From Podocnemis expansa (taxonomy: Eukaryota > Chordata > Testudines > Podocnemididae): a DNA stretch of 64,000 bases. Both the position numbers and the translations under genes were made by a program. The DNA is taken from contig ML681994.1 of assembly GCA_007922195.1 (NCBI GenBank), positions 46,291,434-46,355,433 on the forward strand, written 5' to 3'. Positions 10,237-23,015 of this stretch are shown in pieces. Under the pieces are notes generated by a model. It did no database searches and was not told where the DNA came from. It saw only the letters and a program-made list of their open reading frames with translations. Within the stretch, counting starts at the first letter, position 1, and each line of letters begins with the position of its first letter.

Positions 10237-11569
10237 GTAATGTTGAATGTGGAAAGCTAATGTTATCTTTTAAGTTTGTGTATTTTGTGGTAATACACTT
10301 TTAAAAATGTCATCTTATAGTGTTCATTTTTTTAAATAAAAGAATTATGGAGAACGATGTATATTGCTAAACATTACCTGCAAGGCATTATTAGAGTCTT
10401 GGCTGAGCTCCCCTTTGTGGATCCAGTACAGGCTGTTGTATTGCAATTCAATGGTGCACAGTAAATTCCTGGTGACCATGGGAAGAATTGTATTTAAAGG
10501 GTGTGAAGATGACTTGTTTCCTGTCCCACACAGTGCTGTTTGATAATCCATCTGACAGGGTTTGAAAGTTAGAGACTGATGGAGAGAACAATACTGATAT
10601 ACTTGTAAGTTCAGTAATTCAGGTAAAAAAAAAAAAAAAAAGGTATGCCTGATACTTAACTGAGTTCTCTATATCACCACTTGACCAATTTTACCAGTCA
10701 GCATGTAAAACCTGGGTTTGGATTCTTAGGATAAGTAGTAGCTGGAAAGATGTGACCTTCTCAGGAAGTAACCAAGTACATTATATGGTAACAATTCTCT
10801 GGTCATCCTTCTGCTGACACAGAGGTGAGCTATGGAAGGTGTCTTCTACTTCTTGGTACTAGTTATAGAATACTTCTACATCGATGCATTGTCAAGTGGA
10901 GCTAAGCTGAGCAATTCATGGCCGACAAGTAGTGTTTGCAGAGTTCAGGGCTTGGGGGATGGACTTTGAATTTGTATTGGGGCAGGGATTGCACAGGAGT
11001 CAATAAGCAAAAGAATTTAAGTAGTGCATATTAAATCCTGACTTTACCACTGCACTGAGATTCAGCACATGGGTTCAGGTTGTATCCATCTACTGCAAAC
11101 TGAGGAATGTATTGCTAGATTATGTCAGTAGTGAGAGAGACCCAGGACAGTCCGTCCAAGATAAAACTACTCTGAGACAATATGTTTTGTCTGTCATTAC
11201 ATCAGCTGGTAGAAATCTATTTTAATGGTGAACACAGAAGATCTTGGACTGTAGAATAGCTTTCTGGAAGGACTGATAGAGGATTGATTTGATTTAGGAG
11301 CTCCTACAGGTGATGATTCCCGAACTGTTAAGTACCTTATACTATCAGTTAAGCCAGCTATCTCATGTTCCCTGTCGTGCATATTCCCTACCTCCTGGCA
11401 GCCATAACAGACATGGTAGCTATGGTATGCTTCGAATAAGCTCTGTCCATTGAAGGTCACGCGTCTTTGTAGACCTCCATTGCTGTTGGAGGGATATCTC
11501 TTTACCCGCATGCCTTTGCTTCTGGTGGCCTGAAAACCCCAGTTTAGCAAGGAATACATACTCAATTTT

Positions 11570-11840
11570 AAAAAGAGAAACAGAGTTGGAAGGTACCCGT
11601 TAGATCAGTGGGTCTCAAACTACATGTCAGGACCCAGTACTGGGTCTCAGACCTTCAGGTACTGTGTCGCAGCACTTCCTTCCTTCTGTTGCCGCTAAAA
11701 GACTAAAATGCATTGCTGAAAGATGTAATTGTTGGGTAGTGAGCATAAATGATTTTTTTTTTTCAGATGGGTCCTGGGGATAGAAAGTTGAAACCACTGC
11801 TGTAGAGGACATCTACTCCCATTCTGTGTTTTACCCTTGT
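11570..11840 (-). mobile_element. CR1 3' scrap split by a hAT MITE
   Basis: agagttggaaggtacccgttag before 11606 and gaggacatctactcccattctgtg after 11804 read as one CR1 3' end on the opposite strand once 11606-11799 is removed. Diverged and old. Confidence 0.55.
11606..11799. mobile_element. hAT-like MITE inserted in CR1
   Basis: Ends cagtgggtctcaaac and gttgaaaccactg are inverted. Flanks cgttagat / ctgtagag agree at only 5 of 8 positions, so the target duplication is uncertain. The split of the CR1 scrap is the better evidence for insertion. Confidence 0.65.
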
Positions 11841-13539
11841 ACTGAGGCAGGCCCACATATACCTTGTAATATTCCTTACTAAATTGTAGAATAAAACTAC
11901 CCCCCTCTTGTCAGTGACGTAACCCCCAGTGTTGGTAGCCAGATCACTCCTCCAATAACTTATATGGTGGGACAAGACTTTGTGTGAAGGCATGAAGCTC
12001 AATTCTCGGAGATCCATGCTAGAAGTAGGAAAGCACATCTCTTTGTTGGAGACCAAAAATAATAATTCTTTCAGTTTTTGTATGTTAAATAAGATAAAAG
12101 AGATTAATTTCTCTTGTGGTCATTGCCTTTGAATATTATGTTATAATGATTTACTTCTGCCCTGGAAGTGTTTTTTGTATTTTTTCATACACAATTAATG
12201 GGCATTTTGAGCATGTTTTTTGGGGATTCCTAATTGGAACCTCTGGTGGCCATGTCACTTTGTTCAGAATATAAAGTTTTATTTAAAACAAAACCAAAAA
12301 ATGAAGTTTCTAACCCTCATGGTAGCAAAGAATATTTTCAATGTGAACTGATATACTGGTGTCTTCAGAGTTAGCAAATACAGAGGGAGATGCTGGGCCT
12401 AATTTTTCAAAACTTTTACATCCAATTTTGTCTATTATCTGTGTGTAAAGTTATGATTACATATGAAATAGCGAGTTAAGTGAAACCAGGATTATCCATA
12501 TAGACTCTGTAGTCTCCCTCTTTCTCTCTCTCACCCCCACCCCACCCTGAGTAACTCAGATCTGAACCTCCCCTTTTATCTCAGTGCATCATTAACTCTG
12601 AAACATTAGGATAACAATTATAACTTCAACTAGACCACTGTGTTCACAATAACTAAAATATACCACTACTGAGGGTTTCTTGCTAGAGCTTAAGTAGACA
12701 TTCACCTTTACTCCCCCAGCTCTTGGTCCTCTACATAATACACCAATACAGGAGTGCCAAACAAGTTTTGATAACTAAAACTCTGCTTTTCTTTTCTTTT
12801 TTTTTCTCTTTTCTTTCTCCTGGTTCACTCAACATTGTAACATAGTAATGATAGTAACCTGGTTAAGTATAAATTCAGCTGACTTATTGTGGCAAGTACC
12901 AAGACAGAATTGTGGTTGCCAGCAGTTCTGTGTCTTACTCTTGCTTCAACATAATCCTTAGCTATTGAACTATGTGTCTCAGAATGATTCATTCTAAAAT
13001 AGTTCCATCCTGGCTTGCTGAATCTAAGAATGTAGATTAGGGGAAAAAATGTAGTTAAAACTTTGTTCTGTGCAATATTCTCTTCCCCCCCCCACACACA
13101 CACACATCAGTGTTGAGCACAAATTTTCTTAGATTTCTTTTACTTTTCAGCTGAGCTTTGTAGTTGACATTCAACCTTTCATTCATTACACTTCAGTTTT
13201 GGAGACTGCTTATTAAAAATCAGAAAAAACATCCTTTTTCTCTGTTCCTGGTACCAGCTGTCAAGGTGCCTTAGATCAGTGGCAAAAAGATGTTTGCTGA
13301 GAAATGCTAACTCACATGTTTCCTGATATGCTATAAATGTAAACATGCTACTAAAATATTTTTCAAGTCTGTAATACCTTGAGGGTAAATTTTTATTGGT
13401 GTTTATAAAAGCAAGACTATACCAGGAATAAATCATGGAAGGGCTATGTGTGATTTCTTAACAAGTTCTATTGCACTTACTCTAAATTTCTTACAGTTCC
13501 TGTTGAATTGATTTTTCTGATACTCAACAATAACTAAAT

Positions 13540-13727
13540 CAGAGGTCTCAAACTGAAATCACCACAAGGGCTGCATGAAGACTACTATGTTAGCCCGAGG
13601 GCTGCACCACTGAAACCTTTTCATACAATAATATTCCAAAAAGTGGTAACAATAGTGGTGGTGTGGGCTGCAGGAAGTAGCTTTAGGGGCTGCATATGGC
13701 CCACGGGCCACGTGTTTGAGACCCCTG
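13540..13727. mobile_element. hAT-like MITE, same family as 585-775
   Basis: Ends cagaggtctcaaac (13540-13553) and gtttgagacccctg (13714-13727). Flanks aactaaat and aactgaaa agree at 6 of 8, compatible with an old 8-bp duplication. It lies opposite in orientation to the copy at 585-775. Confidence 0.7.
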
Positions 13728-16529
13728 AACTGAAAGGTTCTCAAATCTCTTGCATTGACCACATCATATTAAGGAGAATCCCCTATGTCCATTATTATTT
13801 GAATCTTTTCCTCTTTCATTTCCAGTCATGGGGGAACTACTTCCCATCTGTATTTGCAAATCAGTACAATCCATTTGACTACTGTAATAGTGTACAAGAA
13901 ACAGTAGTTTCAGGACAGTGTGTCTTTAACTCTCTTATATATTGGTGTTTTTCTCTCATTTAGGAAAAGTTATTAAAAATGTCTTTTTGCATTTTATTTA
14001 CTCGCCTTCTCCTGGCCTCTACTCTCCTATTCCTTTCTCCCCATTGTTTCTGCTTTTGTTTGTTCTGATCTTTTTCTCTTCCTCTATCTGAATGTTTTAT
14101 TTCCTTCTCTCCTAGACTCTTCTCCAGTGTAAATGAGGAGTAACTCTATTGTAGTTAATAGAATTGTATAGTGTAAGACTGACTGAAGTAAAAATTAAGG
14201 TGGAATAAGGCCAATTGCAGTGTCAAAGAATATTAACTCTCTTCTGGACTAGCAAAATTAATCACATTGTTGAAACTTGTTCTTTCTACTGGATTGGGGA
14301 GCCATGAGTTAAATAACCAACGAGATTTTTAAAAATCAAACATATGGAATGATACGGGTTTTTTTTTTTTTTTTTTTAATTTTTTGAAAAAACTCCTGAA
14401 AAATAACTCTTTGAGGGCTTGATTCTGGTGAGGTGATGGAGTTTTCATTTACATTAAGAACTGACCTGTCTTGGTTTGTTGAGTGTTTTGCACATAAGGA
14501 ATATGTTTCCTAGTTTCTACTATTTTGGGTTAAACCAGAACCCTAGAAATAAATCAAACTCTAGAGTGACGTGTTTGTGGTTTAAATCTGCGTCCCTTCT
14601 GAGCTATCACTCCAGCCATCAGTTTTTGGCCTTGCCACCTTTCTATTCAGACTCTCTCATCTGAGATCCTCAAGCTCTTCTTCCTCCTGGACATCTCTAT
14701 TTAAATATTTGCTTTTCTTGTGGTATCAGCTGGTGGTGGCCTCTGCCTTGCATATCTGGAAGCCTCACTGAGGGCTGCATAGAGAAGGAAAGTACTAAGC
14801 ATGGAGCACAGACCCTGTATGTGCTGTGAGTGACACAACCGTAACAGTCATGTTCAGGCTGGGGCATATGCTGCCCAAGTATCTTTCCACTATAAAGATT
14901 GTATAAAAATATCCTCTAAAGGTAAACTAGAAGAGTACTTACCCTAATCCTGGATGGGATATTGTTCTTGACTGACTAACAAGTAGAAGAGAGTGGGAGT
15001 CTTGAGTCTGGACAGGGAGAAGGAAGAGCACAGCTACTCTCACTTGTGTTCATGTTGCAACCAATATTGGGCGTCACACTGCAGTTGCCCCCAGCTGTCT
15101 GAGAACAGGTGTGGCCAGAGACAGCCAAAAGAATGATAGGAGGAAAATGATTAGAACAAGAAACAGGTGTGTGATGTAAAGTTTGGTTGCTTTCCTTTCC
15201 GGTGTTCCCTACTGCCCAAAGTCCATGTAGGAGTGCTTAGTGCCCTGAAAAGGGGGGAGGGGTCCATCCCTGACACTGCCCTGCCAGTAATTCTGCCCCA
15301 GCCTCCAGATCAGTCCCAATTAATTCTACCTTGCATTGTTCTGCTCCCTTTCTATTCCCCATTAGTTTGCATCCAGGCTTTATTTCTGCTCTTCCTCCAA
15401 TTCCTGGGGTTGAAGAAGAGAATTCTGATTAAGACCTTGCCTCAGTCTCTCAAGTATCAGTTTAGGTTTCTCTGCAGTCATACAAAAGCCCCTTCACTGA
15501 AACTGCAACTGCACATGACCCATTATTTTTCAGGGCTTCCGATACCACCCACCATAGAGAGGGGCAACATATATCACCAACTCTGTTCAGGAGACCTGAC
15601 TTTCAAGAGGAAGCTTTTGAGAAACAGGAGACTAGAGCCAAAAAAAATTTTTTTCTACAGCCAGTTTTTCCTTTTTATCTCCAGATCACAGAGTCAAGCC
15701 TCTTTCTCCTTCCTTGGTGGATGATTTTAAACACTTACAGGATCAGGAAGAGAGTCATGTGCTTCCTACAGATCCCCCTTGAGGAACTGAAAGAATCTCA
15801 TTGTAAACTACTCAATATCCTTCCCACAGCCTCAGTCCATGTAGCCTTGCCGGTTCATGAAGTGCTTCTGGACTCACTGAAGATCTTTGGGCACACCCCT
15901 GCTTCTATTGTGCTTACATATAAAAAAGTAGATCAGGGGTATTACATATAGGCAAAGAAGTCAAAATGTTTATATTTCTATCCTTCATATAAACACCTTG
16001 GTAATTTTATGCGATGAATGGACATGGAAGGTAGCATGAAACTAAAATGATGCCTCATAAAAAGTACTGTAACAGGGATGGACAAAATTGGCACACAGCT
16101 AGGTCCAGCAATTTTACTTTCGGTTGCCAGAGAGCACTCCTCCATTACATTTCTGCGATGGAGCTAGGCAAGAGGCTACTAAAACTGGTTGCCATAGCAA
16201 CCAGGAACTTAGATTTATTGAGGCCTGCACTACAGGATCCTGGACCTACCACAGAAGATATCTTACTCCTTGCTCTCCTTACAGTTTAGAATCGCCAGTT
16301 ATTAGGCATGTATGACCCTTTGAATTATGCCAAGCTGAACTTTTATAAGCCACCTACTGTGAGTTCCAAGCAATCATTGCGCAGGGGCAGCTACTTGCCA
16401 GGACAGTCCTACAAGTCTCCCTTGATGCCACTAATACTACTGCTGTTTGCAGTTCTGTGGCAGTGGTAATGAGGAGAGCTTCCTGGCTCCAAGTTTTAGA
16501 TTCACAAAAAAGGTCCAGAATACTCTGCA

Positions 16530-17250
16530 TGGGTTCCCAAACTGTGGTACACGTACTCCTGATGCTGTGTGAGACATCTCTGGGATTGTGCAAGTAAAAT
16601 TGTGTAATGGTGGATTTTATTGATTTGTGTTTTCATAATAGTTTACTCAGATGAATCTTTCAAAACTCTGAAAATTTGTTGTATAAATATGGTAATTTTA
16701 ATTTATTTCAAGATGTAGCAGCAAGAACACCGATACACAAAGACCCTGATGTACAGAGTCTTCACCTCAAATCACTGTCAAGTGTAGGTTGAGTTGCCCA
16801 GCAACTGTTCAGTTTCAGTTCTAAGCTCAGAATTGGGGAGTGGGGGGTGGTGGTGGTGGTGGTGGTGGTGTTATGCATCTCTCTATATCTACATCACAGT
16901 GAAAAATGGACAGATGGATAAAGACAAGTAGTGTTAAGAACAACACATGAAATAACGGTGATGGGAAGGATAAGGGTACATGGACAGCTGGTAGATGTAG
17001 AAGGGGGTACAGTGATATAAATGTTTGGGATCACCACAGATAAGTGAGTGTTTGGTGATCATCTCCACAAGATATGCCATCCACTTTATTTCACTTCTGC
17101 CAGTGTACCTTCCTTCTCTATCCCTCTTCAAGGACTTCTTTTGTGAGAGCTTGCTGTATTGAGAAGCAGTCACTCCTAATTTTGAGATCTGTAGAACTAG
17201 TCTATACACAAAACAGAGGGAAAGGGGGGTTATTCAAAGTACTTCCTGGC
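16530..17250. other. Non-DIRS filler inside the old DIRS copy
   Basis: Begins with catgggttcccaaactgtgg, a hAT-like end, followed by unrecognised AT-rich sequence. A GGT trinucleotide run occupies about 16843-16870. No gene is supported. Confidence 0.45.
16843..16870. repeat. (GGT)n microsatellite
   Basis: About eight GGT units after a short G run. Confidence 0.9.
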
Positions 17251-17682
17251 ACAAAAAAGCATTGAGGTTGGAGACTACTCAACAAGTATGAAGGCACAGA
17301 AATTCAAGATAGTGACACTTTCGGTGATGATTCCTTCTTTAAAGCAAGGAGGTTCGTTCTCTGCCCTTGACCTTCAAGATGTGCATTTCTACCATGCTAT
17401 CCACCCATTCCACTAGAGACTCCCTACATTTCACTGTTGGCTAGGACCATTCAGGCTGTTATCTCTCAAAGGGTCTTTTTGAAAGCGATGTCAGTAGCCG
17501 CTGCACAGTTCCAAAGGAAAGGTATTTTACTGAAAAGCCACTTCTGGAGCTGACATGTTGGGAAACTTCTGAGGCTATAAATTTCTTCTTCAAATTGGGC
17601 CTGCAGTTGTACATATAAAAGTCCATTTTGACACCTGTACAAAACTTGGAATGCATTGGGGCTTGCCTCAATTCTGTAGTGA

Positions 17683-17766
17683 GAGTAGCCCTGCTTGTGG
17701 CAGGGAGCTGGACTAAATGACCTCATGAGGTCCCTTCCAGCCCTACTATTCTGTGATTCTATGAGA
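17683..17766 (+). mobile_element. CR1 3'-end insertion (sense)
   Basis: Reads gcttgtggcagggagctgg, then actaaatgacctcatgagg, and ends with the CR1 tail attctgtgattctatga. It is the 3' tip of a 5'-truncated CR1 sitting inside the DIRS pol region. Confidence 0.85.
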
Positions 17767-19217
17767 AGCATACAAAATTCATCTCAGCCCCCAAACCATG
17801 GGCAAGAACTTTTAGTTACAGGGACATATAGCAGCCACAACCTTCGTTATAGAACTTACAAGGCTTTGAATACACTACCTGCAAGGATTGCTCAGAACTG
17901 TTTGTTTCATGGAACAGACAGTTTAAATGTGTTTCTTTCCATATCTGCTTCTGCAGCTGGTGGGAGGGCCATCCCAATGTGTGCACAGGAGTATCCATTT
18001 GTACGTCCTCTGCCAATGGCTGTGATAATGATGGATACTTCTCTGCTAGAGTGGGGACTGCATCTAGGCACAGTGGATGTCAAAGTAGGAGATGTTACAC
18101 ATTAACCTGCTGCAACTCAGAGGAGTTGGATATGCCTCTTTTTGATTCCTGGCATTGATCAGAGGCAAACACATAAAGATCATCACAGACAATATATCGT
18201 AGTATTTTATATCAATTATCAGGAAAAAGCAAGATCACCCTCCCTTTGCCATGTAACTGTTGGACTTTGGAATAGGTACATATGCAATTGCATCACCATC
18301 ACAGTGGCCTGGTCCCTGGAAATTGAGTGTGATTGCCGCTGCGCTAACTATATACTTGTTATAAAATCACAAGTGGGAAGTACGCCACGTGTTCTGTCAA
18401 TGGAGTGCACCGCAGACAGCCTTGTTTGCCACAAAATGAAACAGAAAAATGCACCTACTTCTGCTCAAGGGATGGACTGTCACCAATCCTTGGGAGATGC
18501 TTTTCTCCTTCAGAGGTTGTCAAGCTGCTTGTATGCGTTCCTGCTGGACTCCTCTAATAGCCAGAGTTATGCTCAAAATAAAGAGAGACCAAATCATCCT
18601 AATGGTTCTGACCTGGCCGCAGTAGATATGGCTTCCTTACTTGATACAGCTGGCTGTTTGCTTTCCAGTTGTTCTTCTGTCTGCTCCATCTCCTCTTGCA
18701 GGAGGGAGGGAAGATTCTTCATCTCTGTGTCTAATTCCATGAGCCATCACTCAACCATTCTTTGATGCAAAGCACAATGAGACTATCAGTTCAGAAAACG
18801 TAGGAAGGGTGCAAGTACATGGCAAGAAGCAGTCTCTTCACTACGTATATTCTCAAAAATTGATTTGGTTTTGAAAGATAGGTTACAATGATGACTGCTT
18901 TGCTTCTGGATATACTGGGATACACACAGCTCTGAAAACCTCAGGATTATTGATGAGCTCCATAAGAGTCCAACTGGAAGCTATCATAGCTTTCCTCCCT
19001 TTTCCACCTCTCAACAGATGGCTATTCAGTCTTTGCCTTCCTGATCACAGCAAGATTCCGAGGGCTGTGAATTCTCTATCCTTCAGTCCAGTGTACAAGT
19101 ATGGGACCTCAGTCTGCTCTCTAAATGCCTCACAAGATCACCTTTTGAACCCCTGGCTTCCTGCTCACTGCTCCACTTGTCAATGAAGGCTGCATTCCTC
19201 ATAGCCATCATACTAGT

Positions 19218-19409
19218 GGCTGTGTCTGCATTTCAAAAACTGAGTCGATCTTATTAAGTTGACTTAGTGAGACCACACTACATTAAGTCGACTTTATAAA
19301 GCAGACTTAAGTCCGGGGACCCAAGCAAATGTTGAAGTTGACTTAATGAACTCCAAATGTGGCCAGGGAATTGCCTAAGTTGACTTAAGCCCATAGTGTA
19401 GGCATAGCC
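19218..19409. mobile_element. MITE inserted in the DIRS tyrosine-recombinase region
   Basis: Inverted ends ggctgtgtctgcatt and gtgtaggcatagcc. Inside are repeated motifs ttaagttgacttagtg, attaagtcgactttat, gttgacttaatgaac and aagttgacttaagccc, giving a palindromic structure. agt occurs immediately on both sides (19215-19217 and 19410-19412), a possible 3-bp duplication. Removing it rejoins the DIRS recombinase text. Confidence 0.65.
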
Positions 19410-19674
19410 AGTGTGAGCAACAAGGGCTCTTATGGCATACCTCCACTTCAGTGTTTTTTAAGGACAAAGTCACACTGCAGCCTCATTCCAAATTCTTATC
19501 TAAGAGGTATTCTGAGTTCTGTGTTTAATTAGCCTATTCACCTTTCTGTCTTCTGCCAAACACCAAGTCTAAGTCATCAGGGTTAGCATTGCATGTTCTT
19601 GATGTCAGGAAAGGCCTGGCCTTCCATGTGGTATCTTAGGTAGTCTGACTTGCTGGGAAAGTTCTGTGTAGGCA

Positions 19675-19828
19675 AATTCCAAAGGGGCAGCCATGTTAGT
19701 CTAGTTCAGTAGAACAAAGAAAGGGTCCTGTGGCACCTAAAGACTCACAAATTTATCTACTGCATGAGCTTTTGTGGGAGAGAAATCCCACTTTGTCAGA
19801 TGCTTTGAAGATGGGAGAACTTACAGAA
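19675..19828 (-). mobile_element. 5'-truncated Penelope copy (one arm)
   Basis: Starts ttccaaaggggcagccatg, then gtcctgtggcacctaaagac and gatgctttgaagatggg. Flanked by tgtgtaggca on both sides (19665-19674 and 19829-19838), a perfect 10-bp target duplication. It equals the terminal arm of the 3.5-5.7 kb Penelope, i.e. the 3' end in coding sense. Confidence 0.8.
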
Positions 19829-19883
19829 TGTGTAGGCAGGGAACTGTTCTGTCTAGAAAACCCCATTCAAGAGGGGGAGAGGC

Positions 19884-19990
19884 ATAGAAACAGAACTGGA
19901 AGGTATCTTAAGAGGTCATCTAGTCCAGTCCCCTGCCCTTACAGCAGGAATAACTAGTCTTTGAATGGTTCTCTGCTGAAGAGAGACGAC
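19884..19990 (-). mobile_element. CR1 3' fragment
   Basis: agaactggaaggtatcttaa, gaggtcatctagtccagtcc and cctgcccttacagcagg are the reverse complement of a diverged CR1 3' end. Confidence 0.75.
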
Positions 19991-21288
19991 CTGAGGAACA
20001 GAAACCTAGAAATGGATGTCTTTGCTTGATCGTGGTGGGGAGAGTACAGGTGCAGTTGCCTTAAACCATGACTATGATATTCTCATATAAATAAACTGTT
20101 ACTGATTAGGAGCAAATCTTGTCTATTCCTGGGCTTTGGGCTGGAGTAGCTGTGAGGAAGAGCATCCACATTTTGTTGGCGGTAAGAAATAGGAGTATGG
20201 TTCTGCTTTATAGTTGCAGCTTGAAGTTTGTGAGTGTTGGAATGTTAGAGGATGAGCTGGGGAGATGAACTGGTGGGCAGAGAACAGGTGAGGTAGGTGG
20301 TCAAAGGTGCCTGATTACCATCTTGAGTCTGCAGTATTAAAACAATGAGATTGTTTGTTTGTTTCTGTTTGATGGAGGATGTATAATTATATTTCAGTGC
20401 ACATAATTATAGGTGTGTACCTGTTCTGCTGGTGGTTGTCTCAGTTAAATGCAGTGTTTTGACTCAACTTTGTTTATATACATACAAATGCACACCCCTA
20501 TTCTATTTATGTTAAGAAGCATGGAGTAAAAAGTGGGTTTGTTTTTTGCATACTTTACCTATAAAACATGTATTGGTATTGTTGAGTATACTGAAAGTGG
20601 TACGGCATTCAAATTTATATTGTTCCCATAAAATGTTTGAGCAGCATAATTTGTGTCCACTTAAGAGCTACTCTGTAAAATTTTTTGCTGAACACACACA
20701 ACTTATGAATCTGTCCTTTCATATTAATATTTTTTGAATTGTTAACCTGCCTGAGGTAACGTTTTTACAAGCATTTGTAAATGAATAGTCAAAGGTTGGT
20801 GAGCTCTGAGGCACCACATTGCCATCTATAGGCCGTTTGTAGAAAGTACTTTTTTACATGATTTGAGAAGCTGTGGCTTTTTTCTTTTTTTAAACCACCC
20901 CTGCACTCTGAAAATGAAATCAAAGAGGAAATGCCATTTAAGTGACACAAAAAATGTTTACATTCTAATTTCTGAACATGTACTGGGAATGATAATTTGA
21001 GATGTCTCTGAGCACATCTTTCTGTTCTATGATGTGAAAAGTTCATCTCCCATTTTGGAGCTAATTGTAAGATGGGTGTTTATAATTAAATTGGCACATC
21101 ATTTTCTGACTCTCACCCTTTCTTTGTGGTGTTGAACTAGAAATTTGAGTGTGGAAAGTTACTCTGTCCTATTTGTGATGCTTGTATCATAAATAGCGTA
21201 AGTTTTTGTGGTCTTTAGTCCTCTGTAGCCATTACTATCATGTGAGATACATAAGCTTTGTTGGGTGTACCAACAAAGATCTAAAAGT

Positions 21289-21473
21289 CATAAAATCATA
21301 GGGTTGGAAGGGACCTCATGAGGTCATCTAGTCCAACCCCCTGCCAGAGGCAGGACCACTCCCGCTAAACTGTCCAAGTCATGGTTTTGTCCAGATGGGC
21401 CTTAAATACCTCCAAAGATGGAGATTCCACCTCCTCCCTAGGCAGCTCATTCCAGTGCTTCACCACTCGTTTA

Positions 21474-21508
<35 letters not shown>

Positions 21509-23003
21509 TCCTAATATCCAGCCTCGACCTCCCTAAGTGTAACTTGAGACCATTGCTCCTCGTTCTGTCCTCCATTACTACTGAGAATAGTCAAGCTCCC
21601 TCTTCCTTAGAGCATCCCTTCAAGTAGTTGAAGGTTGCTATCAAATCGCTCCTCAATCTTCTCTTCTGCAGACTAACTAAGCCTAATGCTTTCAGTCTTT
21701 CCTCATAGGGCTTGTGCTCCAGCCCTTCAATCATTTTGGTTGCCCTCCTCTGAACTCTCTCTAGCATGTCCCTGTCCTTTTTGCAGTGGGGAGCCCAAAA
21801 CTGAACACAGTATTCTAGATGTGGCCTCACCAGTGCAGAATAGAGGGGAAGGATCACATCCCTTGATCTGCTGGTAACACTTCTTTTGATGCAGCCTAGT
21901 ATGCCATTGGCCTTTTTGGCAGCAAGAGCACACTGCTGACTCGTATCCAGCTTCCCATCCACCCCAGGTCCTTTTCTACAGTGCTGCTACTTAGCTGAAT
22001 GTTTCCCAGCCTGTAGCAGTGCATGGGGTTTTTCTGTCCCAAGTGCAGGATTTTACACTTGTCCTTATTGAACCTCATAAGATTTCTATTGGCCCACTGT
22101 TCCAATTTATCTAGGTCTCCCTGAATCCTGTCTGTGCCATCCAATGTGTCTACTGTTCCCCCCAGCTTGGTGTCATCCACGAACTTACTGAGAGTGCAGT
22201 CTATTCCATCATCCAGATCATTGATGAAAATGTTGAACAGAACCGACCCCTGGGGCACACCACTCGTGACTGGTTGCCAGCTAGACATGGAACCATTGAT
22301 TCCTACACACTGAAACCGTTGATCTAGCTGATTTTCTGTCCACCCTATAGTCCACCTATCCAACCCATATTTCCTTAATTTGCCAATGAGAATGGTGTGG
22401 GGAACTGTATCAAAAGCCTTGCTAAAATCAAGGTATATCACGCCAGTGGTTCTTCCTGCATCTAGAAAACCAGTCATCTGATCATAGAAGGAAATGAGAT
22501 TGGTCAGGCGTGATTTACCCTTGGTGAATCCATGCTGATTGTTTCTGATCACTTTATTTTCCCTCTAAGTGTTTGAGGATGGATTCTTTGAGAACCTGCT
22601 CCATAATTTTTCCAGGGATTGAGGTGAAGCTGACAGGTCTGTAATTCCCCAGATCCTCCTTTTTCCCTTTCTTGAAAATAGGCACTACATTTGTTTTTTT
22701 CCAGTCCTCTGACACCTCCCCCATTTTACATGAGTTTTGAAAGATAATGGCCAGCGGTGCTGCTATCTCATCGGCCAATTCCCTTAGCACTCTTGGATGC
22801 AGTTCGTCTGGCTCCATGGACTTGTGCACATCCAGCTTCTTTAAGCAGTCCCTAACCTGACCTTCCGTCACCAAGGGCCTCTTTTCTTCTCTCCAATTTG
22901 CCATACCCATGGTAGTGGGCTGAGAGCTGACCCTGCCTGTGAAAACTGAAGCAAAAAAAGCATTGAGCACTTCAGCTTTTACCTCATCCTCTGTCAGAAA
23001 AAA
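21289..23003 (-). mobile_element. CR1 LINE, 5'-truncated, antisense
   Basis: The 3' end on the minus strand is at 21289-21345 (cataaaatcatagggttgg, then gacctcatgaggtcatctag). It runs back through RT coding sequence to about 23003, where similarity to the copy at 61.6-64 kb stops at aaaaaaacagttgtc. An A28 run at about 21478-21506 replaces a short A-rich site of the sister copy. The element is typical of sauropsid CR1s. Confidence 0.92.
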
Positions 23004-23015
23004 AACAGTTGTCAT
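21591..23015 (-). pseudogene. CR1 reverse transcriptase remnant
   Basis: Reading from 23015 down: [20 protein letters not shown] and [20 protein letters not shown] (RT start), then [11 protein letters not shown] and [17 protein letters not shown], then the catalytic box [10 protein letters not shown] at about 22160-22200. After these come the thumb ([17 protein letters not shown]) and the C-terminal CR1 region ([20 protein letters not shown]). RT in CR1 copies its RNA at a nicked target. The box reads FVDD instead of the FADD of the second copy, and a stop near 22553 plus a frame change near 21950 break the ORF. The APE endonuclease is absent through 5' truncation. Confidence 0.92.

Larger units (their letters stand above)
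15715..19640 (+). mobile_element. Old DIRS-type retrotransposon copy, heavily decayed
   Basis: Fragments in element order, all on the + strand. Gag C-terminal part at 15721-15950 (LQIPLEELKESHCKLLNIL, then VALPVHEVLLDSLK) and about 16360-16510 (VAVVMRRASWLQ). RT pieces at about 17255-17670 (FSALDLQDVHFYHAIHPFH; LTPVQNLECIGACL). RNase H pieces at about 17770-18100 (DTSLLEWGLHLGTVDVK) and 18160-18330 (IITDN...VVFYINYQEKARSP). SLGDAFLLQ...LLYAF-type text near 18485-18560, and tyrosine recombinase pieces at about 18955-19210 and 19420-19640 (MKAAFLIAI; LHVLDVRKGLAF). Stops and frame changes are frequent. A CR1 scrap and a MITE interrupt it, and 16530-17250 is mostly foreign or replaced. The limits are approximate, and the 5' part before 15715 is not recognised. 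Confidence 0.8.

Noticed and set aside
15167..15724. 185-codon open frame
   Set aside because: No recognisable domain. It directly precedes the decayed DIRS gag and may be element or intron sequence; no promoter or splice evidence makes it a gene.
18142..18765. 207-codon open frame as a host gene
   Set aside because: Its start contains a DIRS RNase H text (FYINYQEKARSP) and its end DIRS-like SLGDAFLLQ; it is a chance merger of decayed element frames.
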